Numbered from the stretch's first letter, positions 9,011 through 19,051 are shown. The stretch: DNA of 35,611 nt from Halobacteriovorax sp. (GCA_002686115.1 NZAF01000179.1:1-35611), one strand, 5' to 3'. Made by a program: numbers and translations. Notes: generated by a model not told the origin, from the sequence alone.

Positions 9011-10462
9011 TTAGGCGCTCATTGAGTCATTGAATTTTTCTCTGTACTGACTCCAGAGCTCTTCTCTTCTTTCACGTCCATTGCCGCTGAAAGAACTATT
9101 ACCACTATATTGTCTCGAATTTTGGCCCTCGGCGCCAGAGTTATTCGATCCGGAAAAATTGTCCTGCCCACTACCTGAATTTGAACTATTAGAAGCTGAA
9201 CTTGAGTTCATTGAAAGCTTAAAGTCAGATACCTTTACTCCATTATTATTTAAAGATTTTAAAAGGTTTACTTCTTGAGCTTCAAAAAACTTTTGACCTT
9301 CAGCACTTGCAGTCATGATTTTTAAATCAACCATATCTCCACCTGACTTTTGTGCGTGAACTTTAAATTGACCTAAGTCTTTATGGTTCACAACAACCTC
9401 GAGTTCAGTTTGAGAATTAATTTTGTTTGCTTCGATATAGTTTGTAACTTCTTGAATGATTTTTTCTGGAGAGCTTACATTACTTAAATCAAGTACCTTT
9501 ACTGATTGAGACTTTGAATTTACTTCAAAACTCATCTCTTTAGGACTTACACTTTCAAGATTTAAAACGTTATCAGCTAACATCTCTGGACTAAGCTCTG
9601 TCTGCCCTACACCCTGTGATTTTGTTTGATTAAAATCTGCTTTAAGTGTTTCCTTTGCTTTATTGTCAAAACTCATTTTTCCAGTCTTCATATCAGTTTC
9701 AACGGCTCGCTTTAAAATACCGCCTTCACCAATTTGAGACTGTTCTTTTTGAAAAAGACTAACAGCTGATCTATTTGCTTTTATTTGTGGTTTAGAACCA
9801 TTCTTAGATACTTTAGAAGAAACAAAGTCTTCAGAGAACTGTATTGAAGTTTTCACATTAGATTTTGTCTGCCCTTCTTTACCTTTAGCGATCGCAGCTT
9901 TCATCGCTGCAATATTTGTCTGAGGAAGTCTGCTAAGGAACTGAGTATCTGCATTGCCTTTTTTCGCCCCAATTGTTTTGACATCCGATTTAGGGTTTTC
10001 AAGCATCATCGTTTCAGGATTAAGAACCTTTCCTTTTCCTACTTGTAGACCATTTTTTGCAAGCTCCTCACTAGGATTTGAAACATGATTCATACCTGTA
10101 AGTTTAGAGTCGACAACGTCTGTCTGATCACTTCCCTTCAGAATGCTCATCAGGCTTTGGTTTTGTCCGTTTTTTACAAGTCCGGCACCGTCACCTTTTT
10201 TACTTAGTGTAGAAAGTAGATCTTTTTCTTCGCTCGTAAGGTGATCTGTATTTTCTGGTAAGGAGTTTAATAAGTTCTGAGCATTTTCATTTTGAGATTT
10301 ACCCTTAACCTCATTCACTAGCATGGCCTTAAAAAGCTCAGCATTTTGTGCATTTACTTTATTACCTGTCTTTGCATTTTCGTTATTTAATAAAGCCTCT
10401 GAAAAGCCTTTTACACCCTCAGTATTTGCCTTACCTAAATTTTGAAAAACATTTAACATCAT
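9011..10462 (-). CDS. fliK: Flagellar hook-length control protein FliK-like
   Basis: C-terminal TELEVVVNHKDLGQFKVHAQKSGGDMVDLKIMTASAEGQKFFEAQEVNLLKSLNNNGVKVSDFKLSM (Flg_hook type), low-complexity S/G/N tail, position before flgD. Confidence 0.82.
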   Translation of the reverse strand: MMLNVFQNLGKANTEGVKGFSEALLNNENAKTGNKVNAQNAELFKAMLVNEVKGKSQNENAQNLLNSLPENTDHLTSEEKDLLSTLSKKGDGAGLVKNGQNQSLMSILKGSDQTDVVDSKLTGMNHVSNPSEELAKNGLQVGKGKVLNPETMMLENPKSDVKTIGAKKGNADTQFLSRLPQTNIAAMKAAIAKGKEGQTKSNVKTSIQFSEDFVSSKVSKNGSKPQIKANRSAVSLFQKEQSQIGEGGILKRAVETDMKTGKMSFDNKAKETLKADFNQTKSQGVGQTELSPEMLADNVLNLESVSPKEMSFEVNSKSQSVKVLDLSNVSSPEKIIQEVTNYIEANKINSQTELEVVVNHKDLGQFKVHAQKSGGDMVDLKIMTASAEGQKFFEAQEVNLLKSLNNNGVKVSDFKLSMNSSSASNSSNSGSGQDNFSGSNNSGAEGQNSRQYSGNSSFSGNGRERREELWSQYREKFNDSMSA

Positions 10463-10560
10463 AAAATTTACACTCCACGCACATTGCGCACAGTGTTATT
10501 TTTTCATAAATATTAGCTGAATATAAGTGGTGGAAAGATATTCCACCAAGGCCGACAAGA

Positions 10561-10995
10561 TTACTCTGTTAATACTAAGCTTGCTTCATATTGGTAACCA
10601 CAGCCTTCACCATTTGGCTCAGAAGCCTCTAACCACCTGATATCATAGATATCGCTAACGATTATTCGTTCACTATTCTTGTCTAAAATCTCAAGATGAA
10701 GACTGTAGGGATAATTACTTTGTTGGAGAAATAAACTAAAACTTAGTAAGTTATCATCAGATAGTTTCATTCCATACTTATTTAGTGAAGAGAAAGACTC
10801 GACGTATTCTTTATTATTAATATAGATGACAAGATCATCAAACTTTACAGTTTCTTTTAAAGCAATTGAGACGCTTAGAGTGTCATAGACAAACATCATT
10901 GTACACGCTGGTAAATAGCCAACACTTTTGTATGATTTATCCATATTACATGAGGAAAAAAAGAGAGAGAAAAGTAAGAGCGTAAATGTTCTCAT
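10561..10995 (-). CDS. Hypothetical lipoprotein
   Basis: MRTFTLLLFSLFFSSCNMDKS lipobox. The ORF-track start (11139) overlaps the upstream gene; ATG at 10995 fits better. Confidence 0.65.
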   Translation of the reverse strand: MRTFTLLLFSLFFSSCNMDKSYKSVGYLPACTMMFVYDTLSVSIALKETVKFDDLVIYINNKEYVESFSSLNKYGMKLSDDNLLSFSLFLQQSNYPYSLHLEILDKNSERIIVSDIYDIRWLEASEPNGEGCGYQYEASLVLTE

Positions 10996-11008
10996 CAAAA
11001 CTTCCTTT

Positions 11009-12166
11009 TTACTTATCCACAGATCTAAAAAATGTTTTAATGGCACTATTTTGTTTTTTAATGTCATTAAGTCTATTTCTATCAGTTTCATTGATTTTTC
11101 TAATGGGAGCTTCTGAAGACTCTCGACTTCTAATGCCATACTTCTTTTCTCCTCTCACACTTTTTGCAAGATCGAGACATTGCCTTAGAACTTTTCCATT
11201 TTCTGCAGCGTCTGAAATAAGTTGTGTTGAACTTTGGTATTCTTTTACACAATTTGGATTATTTTTGATATCTTCAACGACATAGCCCCTGCTGTCTTTA
11301 AATATAGGCTCCTCTTCAGAACATGTGTCTATTAAGCGCTGAGTATTATCAAGTATGTATTCTCTCTCATTTTCTGAAAGCTCTTCTAATTCATGAAAGT
11401 CAGAATAGATATTTTCCATCTCGCGAAATGTTCTTAAGTCTTCGAGACTTTCTAAACTAACACTAGTGTCTGAATTAAAAGTGCGATGCATATCTAAGAT
11501 ACATGCGCTTGAGTGATCTTGAAGTTCGTAGCCTTTCTTCTTTGCGTTTTCAACAAGCTCACAACAAAAATCTCCACCAATTTTTTGCTTAATTAACCAC
11601 TCTAGGCCGGCTTCAAAAAGAAGACTCGTAATCATAGCAGCGGCAATAACAATAAATGTTCCTAACATAACAGCTAACATAAAAAGATCTGCATGAGCAT
11701 CGTTTAAAAACAAATGTCGATATGTATGTAACTGCCCTCTACTGATGTTGGTCAATTTTTTTGGAGAGAAAGGATTTTTCTTATTAAAGTGAAATGTTTT
11801 TCCATCAATGCTCCCCTTTATTGATCGTTCATTAACTTCATATAAGTTAAAAACATGCTCTTTATTTTCGATGGTCATTTTAGCACAAAGGACACAACCA
11901 TCATTGTCTTGAAACTGCAATCTATCAAGATATGAGAGGGCTTTAGAAATTTCACCTTCTGAAATCTTTTGCGCTTTCTTTAAGTAACTTATAATAATTT
12001 GTTTATTTCGAGCGTTACTAAATCGAGAGAGACTACTTTTTATTAATGTCGGTAATATCTTCGTTTGATTATCATGTTGAGCCTTGGCATGAGCAACTGG
12101 TAAGAAGCCTAGGTGTAGTACTGAAAAAAAGAAAAATGTCTTTAAAATAGAACTTATATATTTCAT
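11009..12166 (-). CDS. Hypothetical secreted/membrane protein with Cys-pair motifs
   Basis: Signal peptide MKYISSILKTFFFFSVLHLGFLPVAHAKA; internal TM LFMLAVMLGTFIVIAAAMITSLLF; CVLC and FCCE motifs. Confidence 0.65.
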   Translation of the reverse strand: MKYISSILKTFFFFSVLHLGFLPVAHAKAQHDNQTKILPTLIKSSLSRFSNARNKQIIISYLKKAQKISEGEISKALSYLDRLQFQDNDGCVLCAKMTIENKEHVFNLYEVNERSIKGSIDGKTFHFNKKNPFSPKKLTNISRGQLHTYRHLFLNDAHADLFMLAVMLGTFIVIAAAMITSLLFEAGLEWLIKQKIGGDFCCELVENAKKKGYELQDHSSACILDMHRTFNSDTSVSLESLEDLRTFREMENIYSDFHELEELSENEREYILDNTQRLIDTCSEEEPIFKDSRGYVVEDIKNNPNCVKEYQSSTQLISDAAENGKVLRQCLDLAKSVRGEKKYGIRSRESSEAPIRKINETDRNRLNDIKKQNSAIKTFFRSVDK

Positions 12167-12245
12167 AAAAACCTCTTATATAAGTCATTTCGACGAAATA
12201 AAAAGATTATTTAGTAAAATGGACGAGTATTCATCATTAAAAGTT

Positions 12246-12266
12246 GAGCAAAAAGCTTTCCTGCTC
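12246..12266 (-). terminator. Weak hairpin immediately after the DCC gene, possible terminator/processing site
   Basis: GAGCA(12246-12250)...TGCTC(12262-12266), adjacent to the stop codon at 12267. Confidence 0.3.
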
Positions 12267-12668
12267 TTACTTTAAAAAAAAGTAGCGTAATTCATTTGGA
12301 AGGATGGGGCATGTTTTCGCCTGCCCAAAAATCTTATACCTCGTTTTTGCAACAAAGTCGTAGAAGAAGTTTAGTAAGCCTAGAGGTAATAATCTAAGGA
12401 TAAAACGAATCCAAGATAAGCGCGTATATTTTATAATTTCTAAAACAGCCTTTGCTTTTACTGTCATTTTACCTTTTTCAAAGAATATAACGGCATCAAT
12501 ATGTTTGAACTCCTCATCAAGACCTAATTGTTTATATGACTCGCCATTTACTGGAGCATAAAAAAAATCACGACATTTAAGTTTAAAGAGTAGAAAATTT
12601 ACAAATGAATTGCAAATAAGACATTGATCATCAAAGAAAACAATTTTCTTTTCCTTAAGATTTTCCAT
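12267..12668 (-). CDS. DCC-family thiol-disulfide oxidoreductase (DUF393)
   Basis: IVFFDDQCLICNSFVNFLLFKL (DxxCxxC) and overall DCC-family layout. Confidence 0.85.
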   Translation of the reverse strand: MENLKEKKIVFFDDQCLICNSFVNFLLFKLKCRDFFYAPVNGESYKQLGLDEEFKHIDAVIFFEKGKMTVKAKAVLEIIKYTRLSWIRFILRLLPLGLLNFFYDFVAKTRYKIFGQAKTCPILPNELRYFFLK

Positions 12669-12672
12669 CTAA

Positions 12673-13212
12673 TTATTTTTTTAATGTCATATATTGTTTT
12701 TGTAATTTTGCTGAAATTTCTTTTTTCATGAGGTTGAAAATTTTAGCGACCTTGACCGCATCAAGTTCCCCCATAATTTTCACTGCAAGACTTGGATCTT
12801 GTTGAGATAATAAATCAGCTGCAGTCTGTGGCTTCATCCCAGATACAACATCGACCATATGTCTTAGTCTTCTCTCTACTTTCTTATCTTCTTTATCAAG
12901 ACAAGCTAAAAAATTCTTTTGTTCTTTATTAAATTCAGCGAATCTATTTTTAAGCTCTTTTTCATTGAGTTTTAACTGTTCTTCTCTTTTACTTAGAAGC
13001 TTCTCTTTTTCAAGTAGAGCCTCTTCTTTCTTTAGAAGTTCATTTGAAAACTCAATCAGATTGGATCTACCAACCTTCTTCATTCTTTTTTCAAACTCAT
13101 CTTGTACAGCTTTTTTAAAATCTTCCTCACTATATTTTAAGTCTTTATCTTTATTCTCTTGTCCAAAAACTGTTAAAGAAAGCAAGAGAATTAACACTGC
13201 ATAAATTTTCAT
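12673..13212 (-). CDS. MotE-like flagellar protein (MgtE intracellular N-domain-like C-terminus)
   Basis: Signal/TM N-terminus, coiled coil, then VVSGMKPQTAADLLSQQDPSLAVKIMGELDAVKVAKIFNLM; directly downstream of fliJ. Confidence 0.8.
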   Translation of the reverse strand: MKIYAVLILLLSLTVFGQENKDKDLKYSEEDFKKAVQDEFEKRMKKVGRSNLIEFSNELLKKEEALLEKEKLLSKREEQLKLNEKELKNRFAEFNKEQKNFLACLDKEDKKVERRLRHMVDVVSGMKPQTAADLLSQQDPSLAVKIMGELDAVKVAKIFNLMKKEISAKLQKQYMTLKK

Positions 13213-13661
13213 AATAACTTCTCTCTGTGTCTTTTAGCCTGCATAAGTTCATCGATAGCTTCTTGACGTTTTTTCTCTGTACTCTTTTCAAAAGCTGTTT
13301 TATTTTTTTCTTTCAAGTTTTCAATTACCTTTACATCACCTTTCGCCTCAGCAAGTTCTCTTCTTTTTTCTTCATACTTTCTTTGAAGGCTATAAAGTAT
13401 ATTTTCTTGCGCTTTATAGTCCTCAGTTTTTGCCTCAATGAACTGAGGAAAAAACTGAACCATACTTGCTCCCGCAGGCTCGTTTAGAAAGGCTTCTTGG
13501 GCCTTATAACATTCTTCTATATCTAATTTAGCTTTATCTATATTTGCCTTAGTCTGTTCAATATCTTTGAGAATCTCACCGAGCTCGACTTTTATACGCT
13601 TCTCTTTAAATTCTCTAACCTTGAGAAGTCCATCAAGTTTGAATTTAAATTTCTTGGCCAT
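13209..13661 (-). CDS. fliJ: Flagellar export chaperone FliJ
   Basis: Coiled-coil protein MAKKFKFKLDGLLKVREFKEKRIKVELGEIL...; follows fliI. Confidence 0.85.
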   Translation of the reverse strand: MAKKFKFKLDGLLKVREFKEKRIKVELGEILKDIEQTKANIDKAKLDIEECYKAQEAFLNEPAGASMVQFFPQFIEAKTEDYKAQENILYSLQRKYEEKRRELAEAKGDVKVIENLKEKNKTAFEKSTEKKRQEAIDELMQAKRHREKLL

Positions 13662-13669
13662 CTAAAATC

Positions 13670-15034
13670 CTAATCTTCTTCTCTGGCTGGCGGATTTATT
13701 GAATCCTCAGCATATTTCGCTAGAGATACCATATTATCATATAATTCATCTGTACTCATAGGCTCACTCAGCCCTTGATATTGCTTTAATAGATCCATTA
13801 GCTGATCATGAATAACAAGAGCTTTATCAACCTTAGGATTAGAGCCTTTAGCATAAGCCCCAACATTAATTAAGTCTTCATTATCTCTATATGCTGCCAT
13901 AAGATCTCGAAGATGTCCGGCAACTACTTGATGTTCTCTTGTCACAACTTTATTCATGACCCTTGATAATGACTGTAATACGTCAATTGCTGGAAATTGG
14001 TTTTTAGAGGCAAGCTCACGTGAGAGAATAATGTGACCATCACTAATACCTCTAACAGCATCAGCAATCGGCTCATCCATATCTCCCCCCTCAACAAGAA
14101 CAGTATATATTCCTGTGATCGTACCCGCTTTAGTAGTTCCTGCTCTTTCTAAAAGTTTAGGTAATTGAGCAAACACTGTAGGAGTATAACCTTTTTGACC
14201 TGGTGGCTCTCCAGCACTAAGTGAAATTTCTCTATAGGCCATCGCAAAACGAGTAACAGAGTCCATCATAAGTAGAACATCTTTGCTTTCATCCCTAAAA
14301 TGCTCAGCAATGGTTGTCGCAACAAATGCAGCTTTGGCACGAATTAGGGCGGAAGTATCAGAAGTTGCTACAACCACAATTGACTTTGCAAGTCCCTCTG
14401 GTCCAAGATCATTTTCAATAAATTCTCTAACCTCTCTACCCCTTTCTCCAATTAATGCAATGACATTAATATCTGCAGAAGAGCTCTGTGCGATCATCCC
14501 AAGAGTTACGGACTTACCCACACCAGAACCTGCCATAATAGCAAGTCTTTGACCTTTTCCAACAGTCATAAATGCATTAATAGCATTTACTCCAGAATCT
14601 AAACTTTCTTTAATCGGAGGTCTTTCTAAAGGATTTATAGGTGCACCATATATAGATCTAACTGTTCGAGACTTTTCAATTGCACCCTTACCGTCAATAG
14701 GATTTCCCTGAAAGTCTATCACTCGACCTATTAATTCAGGTCCAACATGTATTTTTGTTGTTAAATCTTTTAAGTACACCTTCGTTTCAGAATTAATCCC
14801 TGTTAGTTCTTCATAAGGCATCGTAAGACACTTGTTGCCATCAATTGAAACAACTTCTCCAAGGCATGAGTCGCCAAATTCTGTCACAAATTCTACGTTA
14901 CTACCAATAACAGCTCTTGCCAGGTTAACCTCATAGAGCATACCTTTTGAAGAGACGACCTTTCCTATTTTTTGATACGGAGAAGAATACTCGTAAGTTT
15001 TATGAATAGTTTCTATATCGAGGGATTTACTCAT
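13670..15034 (-). CDS. fliI: Flagellum-specific ATPase FliI
   Basis: Walker A MAGSGVGKSVTLGMIAQ, ALIGERGREVREFIE, LLMMDSVTRFAMAYREISLSAGEPPGQKGYTPTVFAQLP. Likely start ATG 15034/15037. Confidence 0.95.
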   Translation of the reverse strand: MSKSLDIETIHKTYEYSSPYQKIGKVVSSKGMLYEVNLARAVIGSNVEFVTEFGDSCLGEVVSIDGNKCLTMPYEELTGINSETKVYLKDLTTKIHVGPELIGRVIDFQGNPIDGKGAIEKSRTVRSIYGAPINPLERPPIKESLDSGVNAINAFMTVGKGQRLAIMAGSGVGKSVTLGMIAQSSSADINVIALIGERGREVREFIENDLGPEGLAKSIVVVATSDTSALIRAKAAFVATTIAEHFRDESKDVLLMMDSVTRFAMAYREISLSAGEPPGQKGYTPTVFAQLPKLLERAGTTKAGTITGIYTVLVEGGDMDEPIADAVRGISDGHIILSRELASKNQFPAIDVLQSLSRVMNKVVTREHQVVAGHLRDLMAAYRDNEDLINVGAYAKGSNPKVDKALVIHDQLMDLLKQYQGLSEPMSTDELYDNMVSLAKYAEDSINPPAREED

Positions 15035-15890
15035 CATCGCCAGAGTCCACCTCATCTACATCATTGACGACAAGATTATCTTCATGATGACCTTCTACAC
15101 CAACAGATTCAAAGATTTTATCTAGGCTTTTAAATTGCTCATAAAGAGAGCCGTTGATAATTCCATTTGAGGTTTCTAAGACAATACCTGTACCTTGTAT
15201 ATCAAAGTCCGATTCGACTCTTACATTTGTTAGTTTTCCAAGATTATCTTGAATTGTTTCTAGAACGTCTGGCATCATTTCAAAATGTTTTTGATCTACT
15301 TGAATTAGGAGGTTTGATTTAACACCTGCTTCAACGATTAACTTTTCTAACAGTCTTTCAATATACTTTCCATCGTCTTTTAACTCACGTAAAACAATCC
15401 ACTTTGAAAGATTTTTAAGCATTATATAAAGTTGATTCTTTTGACTCTTAAGTATCTCTTCTTTAGTAGAGAGAACATCGTTGATCATTTCATTAAGAAT
15501 GATCATCTTCTCTTCTGTCTGAGCTCTTGTTTGTTCATAAATGTCTTGACGACCTTTTTCAATGCCTTCTTCATAACCCTTTTTATAAGCATTCTCTTCC
15601 ATTTTAGAGACACGCTTACGGACTTCATTTTCTACAGCTTCTTCTCTTTCGACATCTTCTTGTTTTTTTATTCCACGGTGTTGACGTACAATTGGAGAGA
15701 TATCAAAGCCATTGAGTTCAGACTGTGTTCTTTCTAGCTTTATAGATTTTTGATGAGCTTCTCGAATAATAGGAGTATTAATATCGAGTTCATTAAAGTT
15801 AAAACTCTTAACTTCTCCATCATCAAACTTATCTGAAAATGACTGAAACTCATATTCTTGTACTTCTAATTCTAGGTCTTTACTTAACAT
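15027..15890 (-). CDS. fliH: Flagellar assembly protein FliH
   Basis: Position between fliG and fliI; coiled coil plus C-terminal FliH-like domain (VRVESDFDIQGTGIVLETSNGIINGSLYEQFKSL). Confidence 0.83.
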   Translation of the reverse strand: MLSKDLELEVQEYEFQSFSDKFDDGEVKSFNFNELDINTPIIREAHQKSIKLERTQSELNGFDISPIVRQHRGIKKQEDVEREEAVENEVRKRVSKMEENAYKKGYEEGIEKGRQDIYEQTRAQTEEKMIILNEMINDVLSTKEEILKSQKNQLYIMLKNLSKWIVLRELKDDGKYIERLLEKLIVEAGVKSNLLIQVDQKHFEMMPDVLETIQDNLGKLTNVRVESDFDIQGTGIVLETSNGIINGSLYEQFKSLDKIFESVGVEGHHEDNLVVNDVDEVDSGDDE

Positions 15891-15916
15891 ATCTATTCCC
15901 CTAAGCAGCTAAACCA

Positions 15917-16945
15917 TTAAACAAGAGCATCTCCTTCTCCACCTCTAGAAATAAAGGCTTTCCCTTGAGATTCAAGCTCTTTACATTTTTGAACGATTTC
16001 AGCTTGTGCTTTTTCAACATCTGAAAGCTTTGTTGGCCCAAGAGCATCAAGGTCTTCGTTAAGAAGAGTTGCCGCTCTGTTTGACATATTTTTAAAGAGT
16101 TTAGCTTTAATTTCTTCTGGTGCTGTTTTAAGAGCAATAACAAGCTTCTGTTGATCAACTTCTTTAAGAAGTGCTTGGATACCACGATCATCAACATAGA
16201 CAAGATCTTCGAAAACAAACATAAGTTTTCTAATCTCTTCAGCAAGTTCTGGATCTTTTTCTTCAACTCTTCCCATGATATTTTTCTCAGAGTTTTTATC
16301 CATGAGGTTAAGCATATCAGCAATCGGCTCAACACCACCAAGCTGATTAGTATCAATTGACCCAAGTGTACTAAGCTCTGTTTTAAGAACATCATCAAGT
16401 TGTGCGATAAGCTCAGGAGATACAAAGTCAAGATTAGCAACCCTTAGAACAACTTCAGCCTGAAGTCCTTCTGGCAGACGTCTTAAGACATCCACTTTTC
16501 TCTCACTATTTAAGTGAGCGACAATTAATGCAATAGTTTGCGGGTGCTCGTTGATTAAAAAGTTTGCTAAGGTTCTTGTATCAACTAACTCTAGTGACTC
16601 AAGAGTGTTCGCAGTTCCAACATCAACAATTTGTCCAAGAAGTTGTTTTGCTCTATCTTCTCCAAGAGCATTCACGATAAAATCTCTACCTGAGTTTTCA
16701 GAGAAAAGTAGATCATTTTCTTCATTCAGTTGAGAATAGAATTCTTCCAGAACTCTTTTGATCATCCAAATTGGAGCTCTTTTAATATTTCCCATGGCAT
16801 TGATCATACGCTTGACATCATTATCTCTCATATAAGAGAAGATAAGTTGTGTCGTCTGAACACCAAGGGAACTTAATAGAAGTGCCGCCTTGTCCTGACC
16901 ATTTAACAACGAATATTCTACATCTGGATCTAGTGAATCTGCCAC
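15917..16945 (-). CDS. fliG: Flagellar motor switch protein FliG
   Basis: LNGQDKAALLLSSLG, INEHPQTIALIVAHL, MFVFEDLVYVDDRGIQALLKEVDQQKLVIALKTAPEEIKAKLFKNMSNRAA. GTG start. Confidence 0.96.
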   Translation of the reverse strand: MADSLDPDVEYSLLNGQDKAALLLSSLGVQTTQLIFSYMRDNDVKRMINAMGNIKRAPIWMIKRVLEEFYSQLNEENDLLFSENSGRDFIVNALGEDRAKQLLGQIVDVGTANTLESLELVDTRTLANFLINEHPQTIALIVAHLNSERKVDVLRRLPEGLQAEVVLRVANLDFVSPELIAQLDDVLKTELSTLGSIDTNQLGGVEPIADMLNLMDKNSEKNIMGRVEEKDPELAEEIRKLMFVFEDLVYVDDRGIQALLKEVDQQKLVIALKTAPEEIKAKLFKNMSNRAATLLNEDLDALGPTKLSDVEKAQAEIVQKCKELESQGKAFISRGGEGDALV

Positions 16946-16961
16946 GCTATTCTCCTAACTC

Positions 16962-18623
16962 TTAAGCGATCTGTTTATCTGATTCATTTGTGTGGATCAT
17001 CTCATGTAAGATCTGAGCTGCCTTACTTGGATTCCCCTCAACAAGTGATACAATCTTTTCTCTAAGCATATTACCCTCAATCTTTTCGGGATTGAGCTTC
17101 TCTTCAATTTGCGGAAGTGCATCCTCCAGTCCTGGTAACTTTTGATTTGCCTGAACTTTTTCAAGCTCTTCAAGAGTTTTAGGTAGGAAGTCTTCAACTG
17201 TTTCAACTGTGTTGTCAGTAACCCACTGTATGAATGGTCTCACAACGATAAAGAAAAATAGAGAGATCGCTAAACCAACAACTGTATACTTAATAAAGTT
17301 CTTAATAAGCTCTCTATTCTCTTTCTCTCTCATTAGTGCTTCTACTGATGAAAGATCTTCTTGGTGAAACTCCATGTTCTTAATTGTTATCTGGTCACCT
17401 CTTTTTTCAGAGATACCAAGTGCTGAAGCAACAACCGCCTGAAAGTTTGCGATATCAGCATCAGACCATGGCTCATACTTCATTGTTGTCACACCATCAG
17501 CTGTTATCGGCACTCTCTTTCCATCAACCATCACGGCTGCAGAAATCTTTGCAACTCTTCCTGTAGGATTTTTTGATTTCGTTACTTTTGTTGGAACATT
17601 ATAATTCCTAGTCGAAAGCTCTTTATCCACATCATTTCTAGTCTCAGGTATTCCTGGCTGAGGTGTTTCTCCTGGTAGATTAGCTCTTGCCCCAGGTATT
17701 CCCTGTGGAGAAGGTCTAGACCCCTGAAGAACTTGTTTATTCTTCACTTCAGAAAGTACTGCCTTTGATTCATCATCATATGAAGTTTGCGTTGAAACTG
17801 ACTCCGTAAAGTCCATATCAACTGAAACCTTAGCAATAACCTTTCCTGCACCTACAACTTTAGATAGTATTTCTTCAATTTGTGCTTCGTACTTTCTATT
17901 AAGCTTTGATTGCAAGGCCAACTTATTAGCAGTATTTGCAGTAACAGAATCCCCAATATTATCTGAGAGCTTCTTCCCTCTATGATCTAAAATAACGACA
18001 GCTTCAGGTCTCATACCTTCTACAGAACTTGCTACGAGTGAGCCGATACCTTTAATTTCCATCTCTGTTAGAGAGACTCCTCTTCCAAGCTCTAAAACAA
18101 CAGAAGCTGTTGGTGGTTTTTTCTCCGACACAAATGGTGAACTCTCTGGGATGTTTAAGTGAACCCTTGCTCTTTTAACACCTCTTAAGTGCTTAATCGT
18201 TTTAACAAGTTCACCTTCAAGAGCTCTTTGTTTATTTACCTTTTGAACAAAGCTTGTTGTCCCAAAAGACTGTTTATCAAAGACCTCATAACCAACAGTA
18301 CCTGAAAATGTAAAACCAGAAGTCATCATTTTAAGTCTTACAACTTCAACCATGTCTTCAGGTACACTAACAGACTTTTCATCTGAAGATGTTTGGACAG
18401 AGATTCCATTTTCTTTTAAGAAGATTTGAACCTTTCTCGAGTCTTCTTTGTTTAGATCGTTATAGAGAGCCTTATACCTAGTCTTTGATGCCCAAAGAAC
18501 AACGGCAAGGAGCCCTATTACAATGAATGCTCCGACTGAAATCAAACTGATCTTTTTACCAGAATCTAGACTCTGATAAAACTCAGTAAAATTTCGAATC
18601 ACCTTTTCTATTAAATCTTTCAA
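16962..18623 (-). CDS. fliF: Flagellar MS-ring protein FliF
   Basis: LYNDLNKEDSRKVQIFLKENGI, QRALEGELVKTIKHLRGVKRARVHLNIPE, C-terminal TM. TTG start with SD AGGAGG. Confidence 0.95.
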   Translation of the reverse strand: MKDLIEKVIRNFTEFYQSLDSGKKISLISVGAFIVIGLLAVVLWASKTRYKALYNDLNKEDSRKVQIFLKENGISVQTSSDEKSVSVPEDMVEVVRLKMMTSGFTFSGTVGYEVFDKQSFGTTSFVQKVNKQRALEGELVKTIKHLRGVKRARVHLNIPESSPFVSEKKPPTASVVLELGRGVSLTEMEIKGIGSLVASSVEGMRPEAVVILDHRGKKLSDNIGDSVTANTANKLALQSKLNRKYEAQIEEILSKVVGAGKVIAKVSVDMDFTESVSTQTSYDDESKAVLSEVKNKQVLQGSRPSPQGIPGARANLPGETPQPGIPETRNDVDKELSTRNYNVPTKVTKSKNPTGRVAKISAAVMVDGKRVPITADGVTTMKYEPWSDADIANFQAVVASALGISEKRGDQITIKNMEFHQEDLSSVEALMREKENRELIKNFIKYTVVGLAISLFFFIVVRPFIQWVTDNTVETVEDFLPKTLEELEKVQANQKLPGLEDALPQIEEKLNPEKIEGNMLREKIVSLVEGNPSKAAQILHEMIHTNESDKQIA

Positions 18624-18691
18624 GTGAATCCTCCTGACTCAACTCTCCTGTAGGAAACATCCTATTCCCTACATCCCCCAAAACTTATATG

Positions 18692-19051
18692 TTAAACCTG
18701 CATACGCATAACTTCACGATATGCCTCAATAACCTTCGTTCTTATTTGATTCATCGTCTTAAAGGCAATCTCTGCCTTTTCAACTGCAAGCATCGTCTCA
18801 TGAAGGTTTTTACTCTTTCCCGAGACAAGCTTTTGTACTGCCACATCAGCTTCTTTTTGTAGACTATTAACGTCCATAATCTGAGTGGCAAGTAACTCAC
18901 TAAAACTTTTATTCTTCTCTGTAGGCGAAAGTTTCGTCCCTTCGAAGTCTTTAAAGTCAATGGCACCTTCTAGGTCAGCACTAGAAGCCCATTTCTTCAT
19001 ATCATGCTGATTAAAAATGTCATTCATCATCTGTAAGTTGCTTATAGCCAT
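18692..19051 (-). CDS. fliE: Flagellar hook-basal body protein FliE
   Basis: C-terminal LHETMLAVEKAEIAFKTMNQIRTKVIEAYREVMRMQV; synteny flgB-flgC-fliE-fliF. Confidence 0.93.
   Translation of the reverse strand: MAISNLQMMNDIFNQHDMKKWASSADLEGAIDFKDFEGTKLSPTEKNKSFSELLATQIMDVNSLQKEADVAVQKLVSGKSKNLHETMLAVEKAEIAFKTMNQIRTKVIEAYREVMRMQV

Noticed and set aside
9081-9278. Plus-strand ORF antisense to the fliK 3' end
   Set aside because: Arises opposite the Ser/Gly/Asn low-complexity tail of FliK.
10986-11285. Plus-strand ORFs 10928..11116 and 10986..11285
   Set aside because: Antisense to the 3' end of the 11009..12166 gene; hydrophobic appearance comes from reverse-complement codon bias.
15901-16440. 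179-aa ORF overlapping fliG on the same strand
   Set aside because: Leu/Lys-rich out-of-frame shadow ORF inside a clear FliG reading frame.
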